This document shows positions 34,030 to 45,748 of a stretch of DNA of 64,000 nt, in pieces. Position 1 is the stretch's first letter; every line of letters begins with the position of its first letter. Source of the DNA: Culex pipiens pallens. Taxonomy: Eukaryota > Arthropoda > Insecta > Diptera > Culicidae. The stretch spans positions 34,871,692 through 34,935,691 of the forward strand of contig NC_068937.1 in assembly GCF_016801865.2 (NCBI RefSeq), given 5' to 3'. The notes beneath the pieces are model-generated. The model did not search any database. It was not told where the DNA came from and saw only the letters and a program-made list of their open reading frames with translations. The position numbers and the translations under genes are program-made.

Positions 34030-35790
34030 TGGAATCATTTTTTTATGTCTCAATATTCAATTTGTCCAGATTCCAAAACGAACCAATCTCTACTTATCCA
34101 AAAGAAAGGGGCGAGCCCCTTTTTCGGAGCACAACTACACTACCGTGAATAGCTCTCTCTCCCGGCTGCGATAAAAGTCAAACGAAAGACAAATAAACTA
34201 GAAATTCAAATCGGTTCTATTTCAATAACCCCTCCCGTTTGGGCTCCCCTCCTCCACAAAAGCTTCGAAACGATCAAACGGGATTTGAAACGGTTCTGGG
34301 AGTAGTAAAGTGAGTTTAGGAGGGGGTTTTCCCCCATAGTTTCATATCAAATCATCATCCCCCGGGAAGTGAAAGAAAAACAACTCAATGTCTCAAAGCT
34401 TTAGTGCAGGTAACCCCCCGTTCGTTTGCTCCCCACTAAATTGGCTTACTGTTGAATGGGGAAGAAGATAGGGCGGGTGTGCCCAGAGACAAAATACAGT
34501 TTTGCGTACGAAACTTTCCCAAGTGGGGGTGGGACAGAGGGTGAAGAGTCCTGAAAATGGTTTGATCGGTCTCGAAAATAGTATAAAAGTTTTGTGACTG
34601 AATCATGACGGTTGGGAAGTGGGGGTGAGGAGCATTTTATGACCGGAGATACAAGTTGCCTATAAAAGTGAATGCTGTTATCGCAGTTGAAAGATTAGTT
34701 GCATCCCTCTTTGGAAGGGGAGCAAAACTTTGTGGTTTTGTGTCCTAGTTTCGGGTGTGTATGTGAGGAATGCTTTATTGCAGTGATAGATGGGACTTAG
34801 TTATGCAACAAATAACTCATAATTTGTTGGTGGGAAAACTACCCTCAAATTTTGTTTATTTTGCTTGGGTCGAAAATAGGGACATAGGTCGAAAATTGGG
34901 TCCAATTTAGGGACATTCACAATACTTTTTATTTGAAATTCCTGTAAATCAACCAAAATCTTATGTTCACCTCGTTTAAACACCTACTCACATTTTCTAG
35001 TAGTCCATTGACGCTGTAACACCTCAAAAACAGGCAGTCAACTCGGGAATTGTGTTGAAGTAGCGCAATAATTACCGCAATTATTGAGTTCACCGTAGCG
35101 AAAACAAACGCGACGAAAAGTTGTTGAGCCAAATTTTCCAACAGCAGGTCGTTTTTACGGTCGTTGAGAGGACTCTTCACACCATAATTAAGCCCACTTC
35201 TTGGCCTTCTCGGGAAAACCAACTGAAGCGCATCCGCCGCACTCGGGAAAGGGAACCTTAAGAAAAACCTGGCCTTAATGGCTCATAAATTAGACGCTCA
35301 TTGCGCGCGCTACGCTCGCTCGGCAAAACTTTTCTTATGTTTGCTGTCCCTCGACTTGACGTGGGCTGTCCCACCGACCCGAAAAAAAAATGAAACAACC
35401 CCCTAAAGTTATATTTGCCCCGACAATTTTTGGGTGTGCTTTTTTTTTCTCCCACTCGAGAAGGTCGGTCGTTGATGTCCGCGGATGTTCGTCCTGGGTG
35501 CGATTTACTTTCGAACAAACATTTCCCCAGAAAGGACAATAAAAAGTCTCATCCTCGGCAGTAACTTGTTGGCGCGGAAAACTTCGGACCGTCAGCCGTA
35601 GTGTGAAGAACCGCTATTTCGGGGGACCCTTAAGGTTTGGCGAAAAAAGAAAAAGGAATTGCGCCAAGATGGTGGAAAATTATTAAAAGCGTTAATCCAA
35701 CCTGGTGGAAGATTTTCCGCGAGGTCAAGCATTGCGTTGGATGGTTGGGACGGAGATTGACGTGGGATTTGTTTTGTGCTCATTATAACA
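34030..35790. other. Long unique GC-richer island
   Basis: 1.7 kb without repeats. A TATAAAAG box at 34661-34668 is followed by CGCAGTTGAAAG at 34682-34693, a weak core-promoter look, but the first ATGs downstream are followed by immediate stops. The minus-strand frames of 97, 93 and 117 codons show no motif. No gene supported. Confidence 0.35.
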
Positions 35791-36790
35791 AAAACGCTTA
35801 GGAAAAGTGCCCCTACAAAAGCTAATTTCGAAAATCTGGGAAAATTTCTAATTTTTTTATTTTGTTGATCGGTGGATTGCTGGTTGATAAGATACAGCCT
35901 CATAAAGTTTAAATTTGTTGAAAAAAGAGGTTTTCTCTGTGGCATCTAAAAATAAGCCTTTATTTTCAACTCGTGATATCTTGGAAACTATTCGTTCGAT
36001 TCTCAATGCTTTTAAGTATAAAACTTTTTGGAAATTGTCCTCTCTTTTTGTATAAAAATAATTGGGTTTGGACATTCAAAAATCAAACCCAATATTTGGA
36101 AATTTTCCAAATTTTAGAATTTGAATTGGCCTAATACTAAAAATCAAGTTGTATTAATAAGAATAAGTCATTGCTTTATGTATACTTCTCAACATTTCAA
36201 TGCTAATTTCAGAACCGATAAGCTTTAAATTATTGTATAAAAATAGAGTTTTGTATTGAAACGAATACATACAACCAAAAAATGAAAAATGAACTGGTTT
36301 TACATTTTAGTTGGATTTTTACTTTTTTTTACAAAAGGTATACCTAGGTTTTACTTTAAAAAAGACAGTTGCATTTGAAAGCTGGTGTGCTGACTCCGAA
36401 TCTTTTGTAGATCGAATTTAGAAATTTGGATTTTTTTGGACGTCGAGTGACTTTTTAATGAAATCGATATTTTACATTTTTATTGCATTCTGTTATTTCT
36501 GTTATTTTCTTTATTGGAGGTGGACAAAAGCCTCCTTGAGCTGTGTCTGGTTATCGATAAAAGACACTTTCTCAAAAAGGCACAAAACCACCTCATCTTA
36601 TCGCATCAACAAGTACACAAAACTCAAATGATACAAGACGGGGTCAATCTTAAAACTAACTCAATAAATTAACATGAATAATACCGAACTATTTATCCAA
36701 AAATCCTTTATGGAACCAAAGTAAAATACGAAATCTTTGTTTACTTTTTTGTTTACAACTTTTTAAAAGTTAATAATGTTGGATTCCATG
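35791..36790. other. AT-rich unassigned DNA
   Basis: Nothing recognisable beyond Y-like phrases (for example 35880-36010). Confidence 0.4.
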
Positions 36791-36792
36791 TA

Positions 36793-37408
36793 CCGTCAGT
36801 GGGGGTGACATTGGGTCTGGGGGGTGAGATTGGGTCAAAGTGATTTTTTACGGATTTCACCATTTCTCAGATTCTTCTCAATTAAACTGAATTATGTGAA
36901 AAGGGTTGTGTAGGGGACATCTTAAGATGACTTCGCTGAAAAAATCTCGTTCCTAGAGCAAATCCTGTTATTTTGACAGCTGTCTAAAGTTGAGGTACGT
37001 TTTTGGCCAAAAATGACCTCTTGAAAAATCATTTTTTTTTAATTTTGTTGGGATTGCTCTAAAACTACAAAAATGTTTGAAAATTTCCACTTCAAACATT
37101 GTAGCATGTCAATACGATTCCCTCGAACAAGAAACACTGTTGGATGACTTGTTTTTACCATATCGTTGTATTTGAGCATCATTTTAGTTTCATTTGACCC
37201 AATGTCACCCCCTCTAAAGGTCAATTTTCAAACTATTGGCATTTAAGGTAGTGTTCATCAAAATCCACCATATTTTGGGAAAATGTTAGTAAACTATCTA
37301 AGAACAAATCTACGTTGGAAGATTTTCGATGTTATTTAAATTGTTTTTGTTATTAAGTAATTACGAGAGGTGTATCGTTTTTTGCCCCATAGTCACCCCC
37401 ACTGACGG
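36793..37408. mobile_element. Tc1/mariner-type MITE, 616 bp
   Basis: TA flanks both sides (36791-36792, 37409-37410). Ends CCGTCAGTGGGGGTGAC and (reverse complement) CCGTCAGTGGGGGTGACTA are identical over 17 bp. Inside, GTGACATTGGGTC-type text is repeated in both orientations. A 61-codon frame is chance. Confidence 0.85.
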
Positions 37409-38330
37409 TACTCTATAAATATTAAAATGTGAAAAATAAATACTTTTAGCTAATTTTTAGGAATTTTTACTGAAGGAGGTATTAGATTATGACAAACAAA
37501 CAAACTCGTGTTTGACCTTTGTTTTTATTGTGTTCTTTTTCTATTTCATGACTTTATCCAAGCATCTTCTATCCGCCTAAGTCAGTTTGGTGTTTTGTGT
37601 TTATTTTTGACAATATTTCAATATGCTTTTATTTTGTGTATTTTGAGCTATTTTCTGAAAATTTAAAGCTATTTTTTAATAATTTGGTGGTTTTCTGTAT
37701 TGGATTTTTTTTTGTCATTTGTTAAATATATTATATAACATAACTATTGGTACCTTAGAAAAGACTTTTGTTTAGTTTTTATTTATTTGAACAATATTTT
37801 AATTATGATAAAAAATACTCAAGTGAAAACAGAACAGTACAGAACTGGGTATAGAAATAATAAAATATGTTTTCATTTTAATTTAAATGCAACAGATTGC
37901 CAAATATCATTAAAAAATGATTTTTGAACTTAGTCTTCTTTTTTCAAAGAAATACCTTTAAATGTTGAAGTTTTTTTTCAGAAAAAGTAACAAAACATTC
38001 TCGAATTCATTAAATAACAGTTTAGTAAACCAAAGTTTCTGATAGATATGGTCAGTTAAAGTACCCGTAATGATTTTGGATAAAAATATGGGATTTATCG
38101 TACTTTTAGTGTTTGTAGAATTATTACGAACAATTTCTTGTTTAATTTCCGAAAATTTATTGGATTTATTTTTTATAAGGGGATGTTAAACAGTTTGTTA
38201 TAATTCTCTAAAACATTGCTAAATAGAAAATTTCAAGTTTTCTTCTACTTATAATGTTTTTTTGGCGCAAGTGTGCAAAAATATAAATAAAATGTTGGTA
38301 ACCATAGTTCTAGACATAGCAAAACACCAA
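37409..38330. other. AT-rich unassigned DNA
   Basis: 37476-37508 holds a lone terminus (GGTATTAGATTATGACAAAC) like the MITE at 30454. Otherwise nothing is seen. Confidence 0.4.
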
Positions 38331-39211
38331 ACTGGGATCGTTTATTCCATTACAAAGAAAAAAAAGTAAAACACCAAATACAAGCTCTGAACAGTTGAAG
38401 TTGATACAAGAGCCGGTACTGAAAGCAACCCCAGTCGCTCATAAAATTAGCTCCTCTCAATCCCTCGACGGCCCTCATAAACAAATGAACAATCATCCTC
38501 CACAAGTCATAGCCGAATGGAGCCCAGTTCCTTAGCCATTTCGACTACACAACCCATGGTCGTAAATTTTCCCGCCAGAGGAACATTCCTAACATTTCCT
38601 AACCCGCTCCCTCCTAACCCTTCCCCATCACCAGTACTTCCTTCCTTATAGCTAATGAACCTTCATTCAAAAACTCATCAAACCAAAAGCAAACGGAACA
38701 AGCAAAACAGAAAACTGTACGTGAGAGTAAGAGAGAGAGAAAGAGAGGAAAAACAAGTCACAATGTCAACAATTAATTCGCAACTAAATACCAGTCGGCG
38801 CTTTCTCGTCCCATGACTGAATCGTGCGTTCAGTCAGGTCTGAAACAGTCTCATAAAAACCCAGATTTAAGTCGCACGATTTACTTAGCGAAAAGAAAGA
38901 GACAACCCATAAGTGACGGAGCGAGGAAGTGTCCTTAGACAACGAGGGACACATACACACTTACACACAAGGCCTAACGGGGACTTTGTCGGAAAAAGGA
39001 AAAAAGGAAAAATCATACAAGGACAAGGAGTGTATTTGCTCTTAAACAAGAAGGGATAGAGGTATGGTGGCACAAAAAGACTGCCAGCCATTTTCTTTAG
39101 TTAGAATTACATTTGGAAAACGATTTGGATTGGAGAAAAGTTTGGAATGTCTTAAAACACTGCATGATTTTTTAGTTATTTCAAAAATTAAACAAAATGG
39201 AAGCCAGAACA
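38331..39211. other. Unique island
   Basis: C-rich to purine-rich single-copy DNA, with GAGAGAGAGAAAGAGAGG near 38730. No supported gene. Confidence 0.4.
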
Positions 39212-39353
39212 TAGTGAGTCCATCCCGGTAATTCCCGGGACAATATTCCCGAGATTTTTTCGGAAACCGGAAATTCCCGAATCCCTGGAATTTTTATATT
39301 TTGTCCAAGGAATTTCCGAAATTGAAAAAAAAAACATATTTTGGTCGGGAAAC

Positions 39354-39408
39354 TCAGATTACAGTCCAGTTCAGACTCGATTGTCCGAAGACCTTTGCAA
39401 AATTCCAC
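39354..39408. mobile_element. Fragment of mariner-type MITE
   Basis: TACAGTCCAGTTCAGACTCG with ATTGTCCGAAG and then CACTTCGGATAA: the two ends of the element seen whole at 39768-40125, brought together by a deletion or cut by the X insertion beside it. Confidence 0.6.
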
Positions 39409-39702
39409 TTCGGATAAGGCTGGTACAAATTTTATTTAAAGTTTTTGTCCCCCCTCCTTCAAAAATGGCCCGAAAAACCAGGGGGCAAATAAAATATTTT
39501 TTTCAAAGAACTTAAAAATTTCAATTTGAATTTAAGTACAATCAGCTGGAATCTATTTAAAATACATTCCCCTGCTTTAAGAATCATTTTAGCATGTCTG
39601 GATTGATTTAAAAATCTTTTGAATTTTTGAAAATTTTCGATGTTTATTATCGCAAAAAAGGTTTTTTTTCGCTAACATTTTTGGTTTCGTCAAATCTTAG
39701 AG
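39409..39702 (+). mobile_element. Family X, left half
   Basis: GGCTGGTACAAATTTTATTT start, then CATTCCCCTGC, TTTCGATGTTTATTATCGCA and GTTTCGTCAAATCTTA, parallel to 1669-1955. Interrupted at 39703 by an hAT-like insertion; the continuation may be 41143-41450. Confidence 0.7.
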
Positions 39703-39767
39703 TAGAGCGTCCAATTTCTCGTCCCGGAAAAAAAATCCCAGGAATTCCCGAAATTCAAGCGGAAATA

Positions 39768-40125
39768 CAGTACAGACTCGATTATCCGAAGGTTTGTATG
39801 GGACTTCGGATAATCGAATCACGAACAAAAAAAAAGTTTCTTCGTTTTATTTTTTTTGTTTTAAAGATCGAATTCGTGTTCTGTGACCCCATTTTAGTCA
39901 AATTTGAATAGTTGATTGTCTATTAAATAATAAACTGCACTTTTCAAATAATTCGTCACCGCCATTTTGGCCGCCATCTTGGATTTTTTTTAAATCACTT
40001 TAGCGTAGTTTAGGGGCCATACTTAAGCTCGACAATCAAAAATCAGACAACACAAAAAAAAATCCATGGTTCGATTATCCGAAGTGAAATTTTTCTGAGG
40101 CCTTCGGATAATCGAGTCTGGACTG
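39768..40125. mobile_element. Tc1/mariner-type MITE, 358 bp
   Basis: TA at 39766-39767 and 40126-40127. Ends CAGTACAGACTCGATTATCC and (reverse complement) CAGTCCAGACTCGATTATCC. A further inner copy of CTTCGGATAATCGA at both ends makes each terminus a nested hairpin. Confidence 0.88.
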
Positions 40126-40729
40126 TATACATTTTCCTAACTTTTTGGCACGAATATTTTAAAAATATTCAAGAAATATTAATGAGAGAATTTATTTGAT
40201 TTTATTCATTTCAATCGACTGTGTTGAAATAATCAGCTTGTATATAAATTGCGTATCACGGTTTGATTCAGATAGTTTTAATTTCTGAAGCATTTACATT
40301 AGGAATAGATCTTACTTATGTATTGGGCAACAAAAATAACTCTTTTATGTAATGATAATAAACTACTTTATTTTTGGTAACCTTTTTTAACATTTTTTTT
40401 TGTTATATCATTCTATAATAAGATATAAACCCCTTCTGGCCAAGATCAAAATTGAGATATTTTTAAACGTTTTTGTTTACCATGACCAAATTGGATGAAA
40501 ATTGAATTGATATTTTATCAAAGAGGGTTGTGCAAGAAGAATTTGTTTAAAAGAATTCGAAAAAAATACAGTTTGAAGCTTGACGAGAAACATTTATTGC
40601 TAAAAAAAATAATACTTTACAACAAAAAATACGAACGACTTTTTTTTACTTGTTACGATATTTAAGACAGCATATATATTTTCTTAAAGTTGTATGATTT
40701 TTCACAAGCAGTTAAGCCAATAATTAATA

Positions 40730-40967
40730 AAAACGAAGTTGACTTTATAGCGGCCACCATTGCTAGTACCAACTACTAGTGTCTTCCTTTTTACCTACAA
40801 GGACTTCGCCGCCCTGGGCTCCTAAGTGCATGAAAGCATGGCACGGAGCGACGGCGCCGAATACCCATATTTACACAAAGAATTTAAGAGCGCCCGCCGC
40901 GGGATTCGATCCGTCGACCTCTGGATTGTGAGTCCAGTGCGCGGTCCGATTGATCCACACGGGCGGG
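40730..40967 (-). mobile_element. tRNA-derived SINE, copy 2
   Basis: A 13-bp duplication CCAATAATTAATA flanks it (40717-40729, 40968-40980). Head and body are homologous to 23593-23852, same strand sense. It lies inside the hAT-like insertion 39703-41142, making it among the youngest layers of the nest. Confidence 0.88.
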
Positions 40968-40968
40968 C
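40892..40968 (-). tRNA. tRNA-like head of SINE copy 2, anticodon CAC
   Basis: Acceptor GCCCGCC pairs perfectly with GGCGGGC. Compared with copy 1, paired changes at two or three acceptor positions keep the stem. The B-box is GGATCGAATCC, with one change from GGTTCGAATCC. Part of a SINE, not an independent tRNA gene. Confidence 0.6.
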
Positions 40969-41142
40969 CAATAATTAATACTCACACTCAATTGGACAGT
41001 TAAAGTTGCTGTTCTATACAATTTTGTTGTAAAATATTAATCAGAGCGGGATCAGAATATTTTTCGATAAATTTAAAATTTCCCGGGATTTCCCGGAAAA
41101 ATTTGTTTAAAATTTCCCATTTCCCGGGAATTGGACGCTCTA

Positions 41143-41450
41143 TATTTTTATATTTAGAATTTTTTTTTCGGTGAAACAAAAAACTTTCTGCGATCTGTAC
41201 ATTGGAATTTTGTAAATAATCTAAATATTTTTACTCGAAAAAAAAAACATGCTAAATCTGATTTACTAGGCTTAAATATGCATTTTAAATTGTTTGCAGT
41301 TGATTAGACTTCTTTTTCCATCAACATTGTGAAGTTCCTTGAAAAAAATTTTGCCCCCTGAGTTTTCGGGCCGATTGTAAAGGGGGAGACATAACCTATG
41401 AAAATATTTGCAACGGCTTCATGTCATATAAAAAAAATAAATAAATGAAT
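41143..41450 (+). mobile_element. Family X, right part
   Basis: Holds TTTTGCCCCCTGAGTTTTCG and AAAATATTTGCAACGGCTTC, X-type phrases, ending where the outer hAT right arm resumes. Confidence 0.5.
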
Positions 41451-41736
41451 AAATATTGGCACAACAAAGAACAAAAAAAAACTATTTTTAATTTCTATAA
41501 ACACATAAAACACAATTGTTTATAACCTTTTAAAAAAAACTTTAGATTTCTTTGTAGCAAAATAAACACTGCTGTCCTTGTTAAGATTGAAGTGTACATT
41601 ATCGCCAATTAATAGTATTGTATAATTCTATGATTTTAAGCATAATAAACATAACACATATTATGAAAAACAAAGATTTTATTACTTTAAATCCGGGATT
41701 CCGGTAATTCCCGAGATCCTACAAATATTTTTCCCG

Positions 41737-41895
41737 ATATTTTTTGATTTTAATCGTAGGAAAATGCATTTCATAATGTTTTCAGTTAAATAGACTTTTA
41801 TTTCATGTTTCAAGTGTTTTGAAAATATATTTTTTTACCCCTGATTTTTCGGCCCGATTAAATATTTGCATCGGTCTTATTTTGTTTAAGCTCAC
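41737..41895 (+). mobile_element. Family X fragment
   Basis: CCCCTGATTTTTCGGCCCGA and AAATATTTGCATCGGTCTTA mark the right end of X. It begins exactly where the outer hAT copy loses its terminus. Confidence 0.55.
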
Positions 41896-42100
41896 TAAAA
41901 TGTTTCTTACATGAAATTTATCGCAAGAAGTTGTCCTATCCTACGCCTATGACTTTGATATAAATCACAAAAAGGTTCATATCTTAATATGCTCAAAGAT
42001 GCAAATCACTTCTGATGGTCAAATAAAAAAAAAATGTGGTTGGTGTCTTATTTTCGATTATAAACCCAAACGGCGGTCGCATGATTGTGATGCATGTCGG

Positions 42101-42500
42101 CATAGGGGGATGGCGTCGCTATTTTTAAGACCACGTTTTCCACTTTTTCTCCATCGAAGCCGACTACTTTACCGACTTCATTTTGCTGGGCGAGATAGGA
42201 CGCCGTCTATTTTTAGACGATGACTCAACACTTTTCCACTCTTGCACTTAAAAAAACCAGATTGCAGCACGATGTAACGCCATGTCCCTATGATAGTATA
42301 TCAGAATCTGCATAGGGATGTGGCGTTACATCGTGCTGCCATCTTGTTTTTTTAAGTGCAAGAGTGGAAAAGTGCTGAGTCATCGTCTAAAAATAGACGG
42401 CGTCCTATCTCGCCCAGCAAAATGAAGTCGATAAAGTAGTTGGTTTCGATGAGAAAAAGTGGAAAATGTGGTCTAGAAATAGCGATGCCATCCCCCTATG
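42101..42500. mobile_element. Nested palindrome, 400 bp, arms about 190 bp
   Basis: CATAGGGGGATGGCGTCGCT at the left pairs with AGCGATGCCATCCCCCTATG at the right, and pairing continues through CTCTTGCACTTAAAAAAAC to a centre near 42295. A foldback MITE with few mismatches. Confidence 0.88.
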
Positions 42501-42514
42501 AAATCTGTCCTCAT

Positions 42515-42972
42515 TAGGGTGCCCAGAAAAATGACCCCCTGGTCCACAAGCGGTAAACGGGTTTTTGGGTTATTTTAAGCATCTGTGTAAATTTTGAGCG
42601 AAATTGGATGAGAATAACCCATTGATACCCGAGCCTAAAGTTGGTGAAAAAAATGTTTTTCATACAAAAATGACTTTTTTAAATCGCTAATAACTTTCTA
42701 CAAAGTTGTAGAGCACTAAATTTTCAATAAGAATCTCACTTTTGAGAATATTTGGATGGAAGTAGCGCACCGTGCAGACCAAACCGTAAGAAACTTGGGT
42801 TTTCCATACATTTTTTCGATTTTTCCCATGCAAACTTCAACTCCGTGTATCAATAGGTAAATGATGACCGATTTTACTCATATTTGGTCCAGAGTCCTAA
42901 AATAGGTCAAGGAACTATATTCAGCTTGTGGAGCGAGGTTTTGAGAAAAAGTCCCATATTCTGGGCACCCTA
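42515..42972. mobile_element. hAT MITE with TAGGGTGCCCAGAA ends, copy 2
   Basis: Exact 8-bp duplication GTCCTCAT at 42507-42514 and 42973-42980; ends TAGGGTGCCCAGAA and TTCTGGGCACCCTA are perfect inverted repeats. The interior matches 5768-6253 throughout, apart from small gaps. Confidence 0.9.
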
Positions 42973-42987
42973 GTCCTCATGCATTTT

Positions 42988-43218
42988 TTGCGATATAGGG
43001 GTATTACATTTTTGCCCGTTACTGACAATTATCGACATTACCGACGGCTTATTGATTGTATTGCAGAAAAAAAATCTTCTCGTCCATGGCAACAACAAAG
43101 AAGTTGATGGTTCAATCCTCGTTCTGTTAAGATTTTTTTTTGTAATACAATCAATCAGCCGTTGGTAATGTCGATAATTGTCAGTAACGGGCAAAAATGT
43201 CATACCCATATATCGCAA
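42988..43218. mobile_element. Palindrome with TTGCGATATAGGGGTATTAC arms
   Basis: Arms of about 95 bp (with GCCCGTTACTGACAATTATC and its reverse complement) around a centre near 43103. It may be the inner core of the composite element 42065-43238 rather than a separate insertion. Confidence 0.75.
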
Positions 43219-43238
43219 TCATGCGACCGCCGTTTGGG

Positions 43239-44370
43239 TGTTGAAAAATGTTCTACATGAACCGATACGTCGGAGAAGAAACAAACTGGTGTTTGTTTTT
43301 ACTGATTGAACAAAAGACGAAACGTAACCTGAAACTTAAAAAAAATGGAAATACCTGAAAGAAAATTATCAATCAAAATTAACTTACAATTTGTTCGAAA
43401 TTTATCGTTTTAAAGTTTCCGAAAATCACAGTCATTTATGGAAATAAAAAAACAAAATCATTTTCTTCAGGGTAATTAATATTGCAACTGTTCCTGAACA
43501 AGACTTCTTCCAGCCCTTTAGGTGAACCTAGTCCACTGTCGCTGTTTCTTTATTTGCACTCTGTGAGTTTGTTTGTGTGCGCTCTCGGCGGCTGTTCTCT
43601 TCATTTTCATTCACTTTTATGGAGGAAAAACAAGGCGACTCGTCGCGAATTCGCGACATCCACACGGCGGCGGCCGTCGACGATGGGACGGGGAAAATGG
43701 AACCATATCCATAATAAATGCAAGAAAGAAAAACAGACCAACGGGGCATTTCCCTCTTTATCCACCCCTTCCCACCCCCGTTATTTCAACGCAAGAGATG
43801 GGGTACACGAGCAAACAGAATAAACGGAAGATTTATTACCCTTCTCGGAATTTCCCAAAGAGGTGCGCTGCTCCCCCCCCCTCCTTCCATCGCCATGGGG
43901 CAACTTTCGAGATTTCGGTACAGCTTTCCCGGTCGCTCGGAAAATTACACACAAAGTCTGAAGGCAGGCCGTGGCGTGGCGCGTTTCACCGGAGAAAATT
44001 TATTTCCTCTTCGAATGAATAATTCTTCTCTAACGGGAGTTACCTCGGCAAGGCAAGGTTCCGGCCGCGTTCCTCTCGCATGCCAAATGTCCGCCGATCC
44101 GAGATCTGTGCCTTTTTTTCGTGAGCGTGTGTGTGTGAGTACTGCTAAGCCGAGCGTATGATTTGTATCCTTCTGTCAGGACGGGTTAGTTTGAGTTCGG
44201 AGCTCTCCGAGGCTGATGAGATGTTTTACGAGCTGGCGCCGGCAGCGGCGGGAGAAAAACAAGGAGTGAAAGGATGGCAGCCGGGGTTGCCAACAGAGAT
44301 GGATTAATTAATCATTGTTCGGGGGGGATTCACGAGAAATTCGTACTGTTTTTAATACTACAACGTATAA
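43239..44370. other. AT-rich stretch then unique GC-rich island (43480-44330)
   Basis: The island is among the most GC-rich unique DNA here, with GGCGGCGGCC near 43663. Overlapping plus-strand frames of 113, 149 and 147 codons run in different phases with no motif or start context, and I do not call them. Possible regulatory or untranslated exon DNA. Confidence 0.4.
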
Positions 44371-44591
44371 CTCAAACGAAATCGGGAAAAATTTCCCCGA
44401 GCCCTCTTCGATTTCCGAGAACCTTTGCTCTTAGGGGTAATTTTAGTCCCTGATCACAAATCCGATATCTCGTGACGGTGGGGCGGTACGACCCTTTCAT
44501 TGTTTATCTTTACCGTTTTTCAGTGATTTGTAGCATGAAGCCGTGGGGAGATAGAAATGTGGTGTCAATCCTTTGAGTAAATTGGACACCC
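44371..44591 (+). mobile_element. Family V fragment, copy 2
   Basis: GAAATCGGGAAAAATTTCCC, CCTCTTCGATTTCC, CCCTGATCACAAATCC, ATATCTCGTGACGG and CGGTACGACCCTTTCATT follow the same order as at 12420-12600. Confidence 0.65.
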
Positions 44592-45420
44592 GAGCAATTC
44601 TCTACCAAAACCGGAAATGGATTTTATTTGTATTTTTTGATTTGGCTCAAACTTTGTGGGGGCCTTCCCTATGACCAAATAAGCTATTTTGCGTCATTGG
44701 TTCACCCATACAAGTCTCTATACAATTTTGGCTGCTGTCCATACAAAAATGGTATGTAAATATTCAAACAGCTGTAACTTTTGAGTGAATTTTCTGATCA
44801 ATTTGGTGTCTTGGGCAAAGTTGTAGGTATTGTTGAGGATTATTGAGAAAAAATAGGTACACGGAAAAAAAATGCAAATTTTTTAATCAACTTTTTTTTT
44901 CACAAGAACTCAATTTCCCAAAATACGTATTTTTTGATTTTCGAGATTTTTTGATATGTTTTAGGGGACACAAATCCGCAAGTTTTGAGCCATAGAGAAA
45001 CATGGTCAAAAAATCTGCCGCCGTGTTATGAATTTTTGAAAAATACTGATTTTTGGAAAAAATCGAAATTTAATGCTAACACAAATTTGACGTTATTTTT
45101 TAATGCTAAATTGAATTTGAAATCGAAAACTACTTTACAGATTTTTTGAAAGTTTGATTTTAGCGAAATATTTGCAGTTTTTCGATTTTTAAAAATAGTG
45201 ACCATGAGTGACCATTTCTGATTTTTTTTTGAAAAGTTCAGAAAATTTGTTATAAAATTGCCGCTTTAAGAAAAAGAAACACGAAAAAGTCTCGCAACTC
45301 GCCATTTTCTAATTTCGATATCTCAGCAACTAATGGTCCAATTTTCAATGTTAAAATATGAAACATTCGTGAAATTTTCCGATAAAGTTATTTGCTTAAA
45401 AAAAGCTATTTTACTTAATT
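44592..45420 (+). mobile_element. Family Y copy, left half
   Basis: Starts GAGCAATTCTCTACC and continues through TTGTATTTTTTGATTTGGCT, ACCAAATAAGCTATTTTGCG, GGCTGCTGTCCATACAAAAA and TTTGGTGTCTTGGGCAAAGT, the same order as the palindrome arms at 8850-9060. The inverse arm is missing. Confidence 0.65.
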
Positions 45421-45748
45421 TAACGACCTAATCTACCCCTGTTCACATAAATGTCTCATAGTAAAAAATGATCATTTCAAACGATATTATTTGTAAGCGT
45501 CCGATATACGAATTGAAAGATGACGTTAAAAGCTTTCAAATAAACATATCACGTTCAATTATTGATTTTTTGTACATTTTTCTGAACATTGGCATTGGTC
45601 GATCTCTAAACTGTTCAGAATTTGTAGGATGACTGTGTTATTGTTTTTTGCCAATATAACATTTTTATCAATTCGATCTTTTTCAATTTTTTTTTTCAAA
45701 TTTCTTCAATTCGATTTTTGTTTTAATTATTTTTTTTTCAAATTTCTT

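Larger units (their letters stand above)
39703..41142. mobile_element. Second hAT-like insertion with TAGAGCGTCCAATT ends, 1440 bp
   Basis: Ends TAGAGCGTCCAATT and (reverse complement) TAGAGCGTCCAATT are identical over 14 bp, with CCCGGGA-type subterminal motifs. It splits family X. I see no 8-bp duplication (TCTTAGAG versus TATTTTTA), so one flank may have been rearranged. It carries a mariner-type MITE and a SINE. Confidence 0.8.
39212..41736. mobile_element. hAT-like element, same family as 8092-11076, heavily nested
   Basis: Left end TAGTGAGTCCATCCCGGTAA with the CCCGGGA-type subterminal repeats matches 8092-8210. The right part (41460-41736: CACAACAAAGAACAAAAAAA, GATTTTATTACTTTAAATCC, ATTTTTCCCG) matches 10806-11035, but the last 40 bp and terminus are lost. 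Between them sit at least four later insertions (39354, 39409, 39703 and those inside the last). Confidence 0.8.
42065..43238. mobile_element. Composite element with CCCAAACGGCGGTCGCATGA ends
   Basis: Perfect 23-bp inverted ends (42065-42087 and 43216-43238). It contains three further palindromic units in a row: 42101-42500, 42515-42972 and 42988-43218. No coding capacity and no clear flanking duplication. Confidence 0.8.

Noticed and set aside
34661..34693. TATAAAAG box with CAGTT start, as a gene promoter
   Set aside because: The spacing is short (about 24 bp) and no frame of use follows; AT-rich DNA gives such boxes by chance.
35592..35945. 117-codon minus-strand frame with a hydrophobic segment
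   Set aside because: One hydrophobic patch in a frame of ordinary composition, no start context and no homologue recalled.
43482..44161. Overlapping frames of 113, 149 and 147 codons as a gene
   Set aside because: Different phases overlap, no motif, and GC-rich DNA has fewer chance stops.
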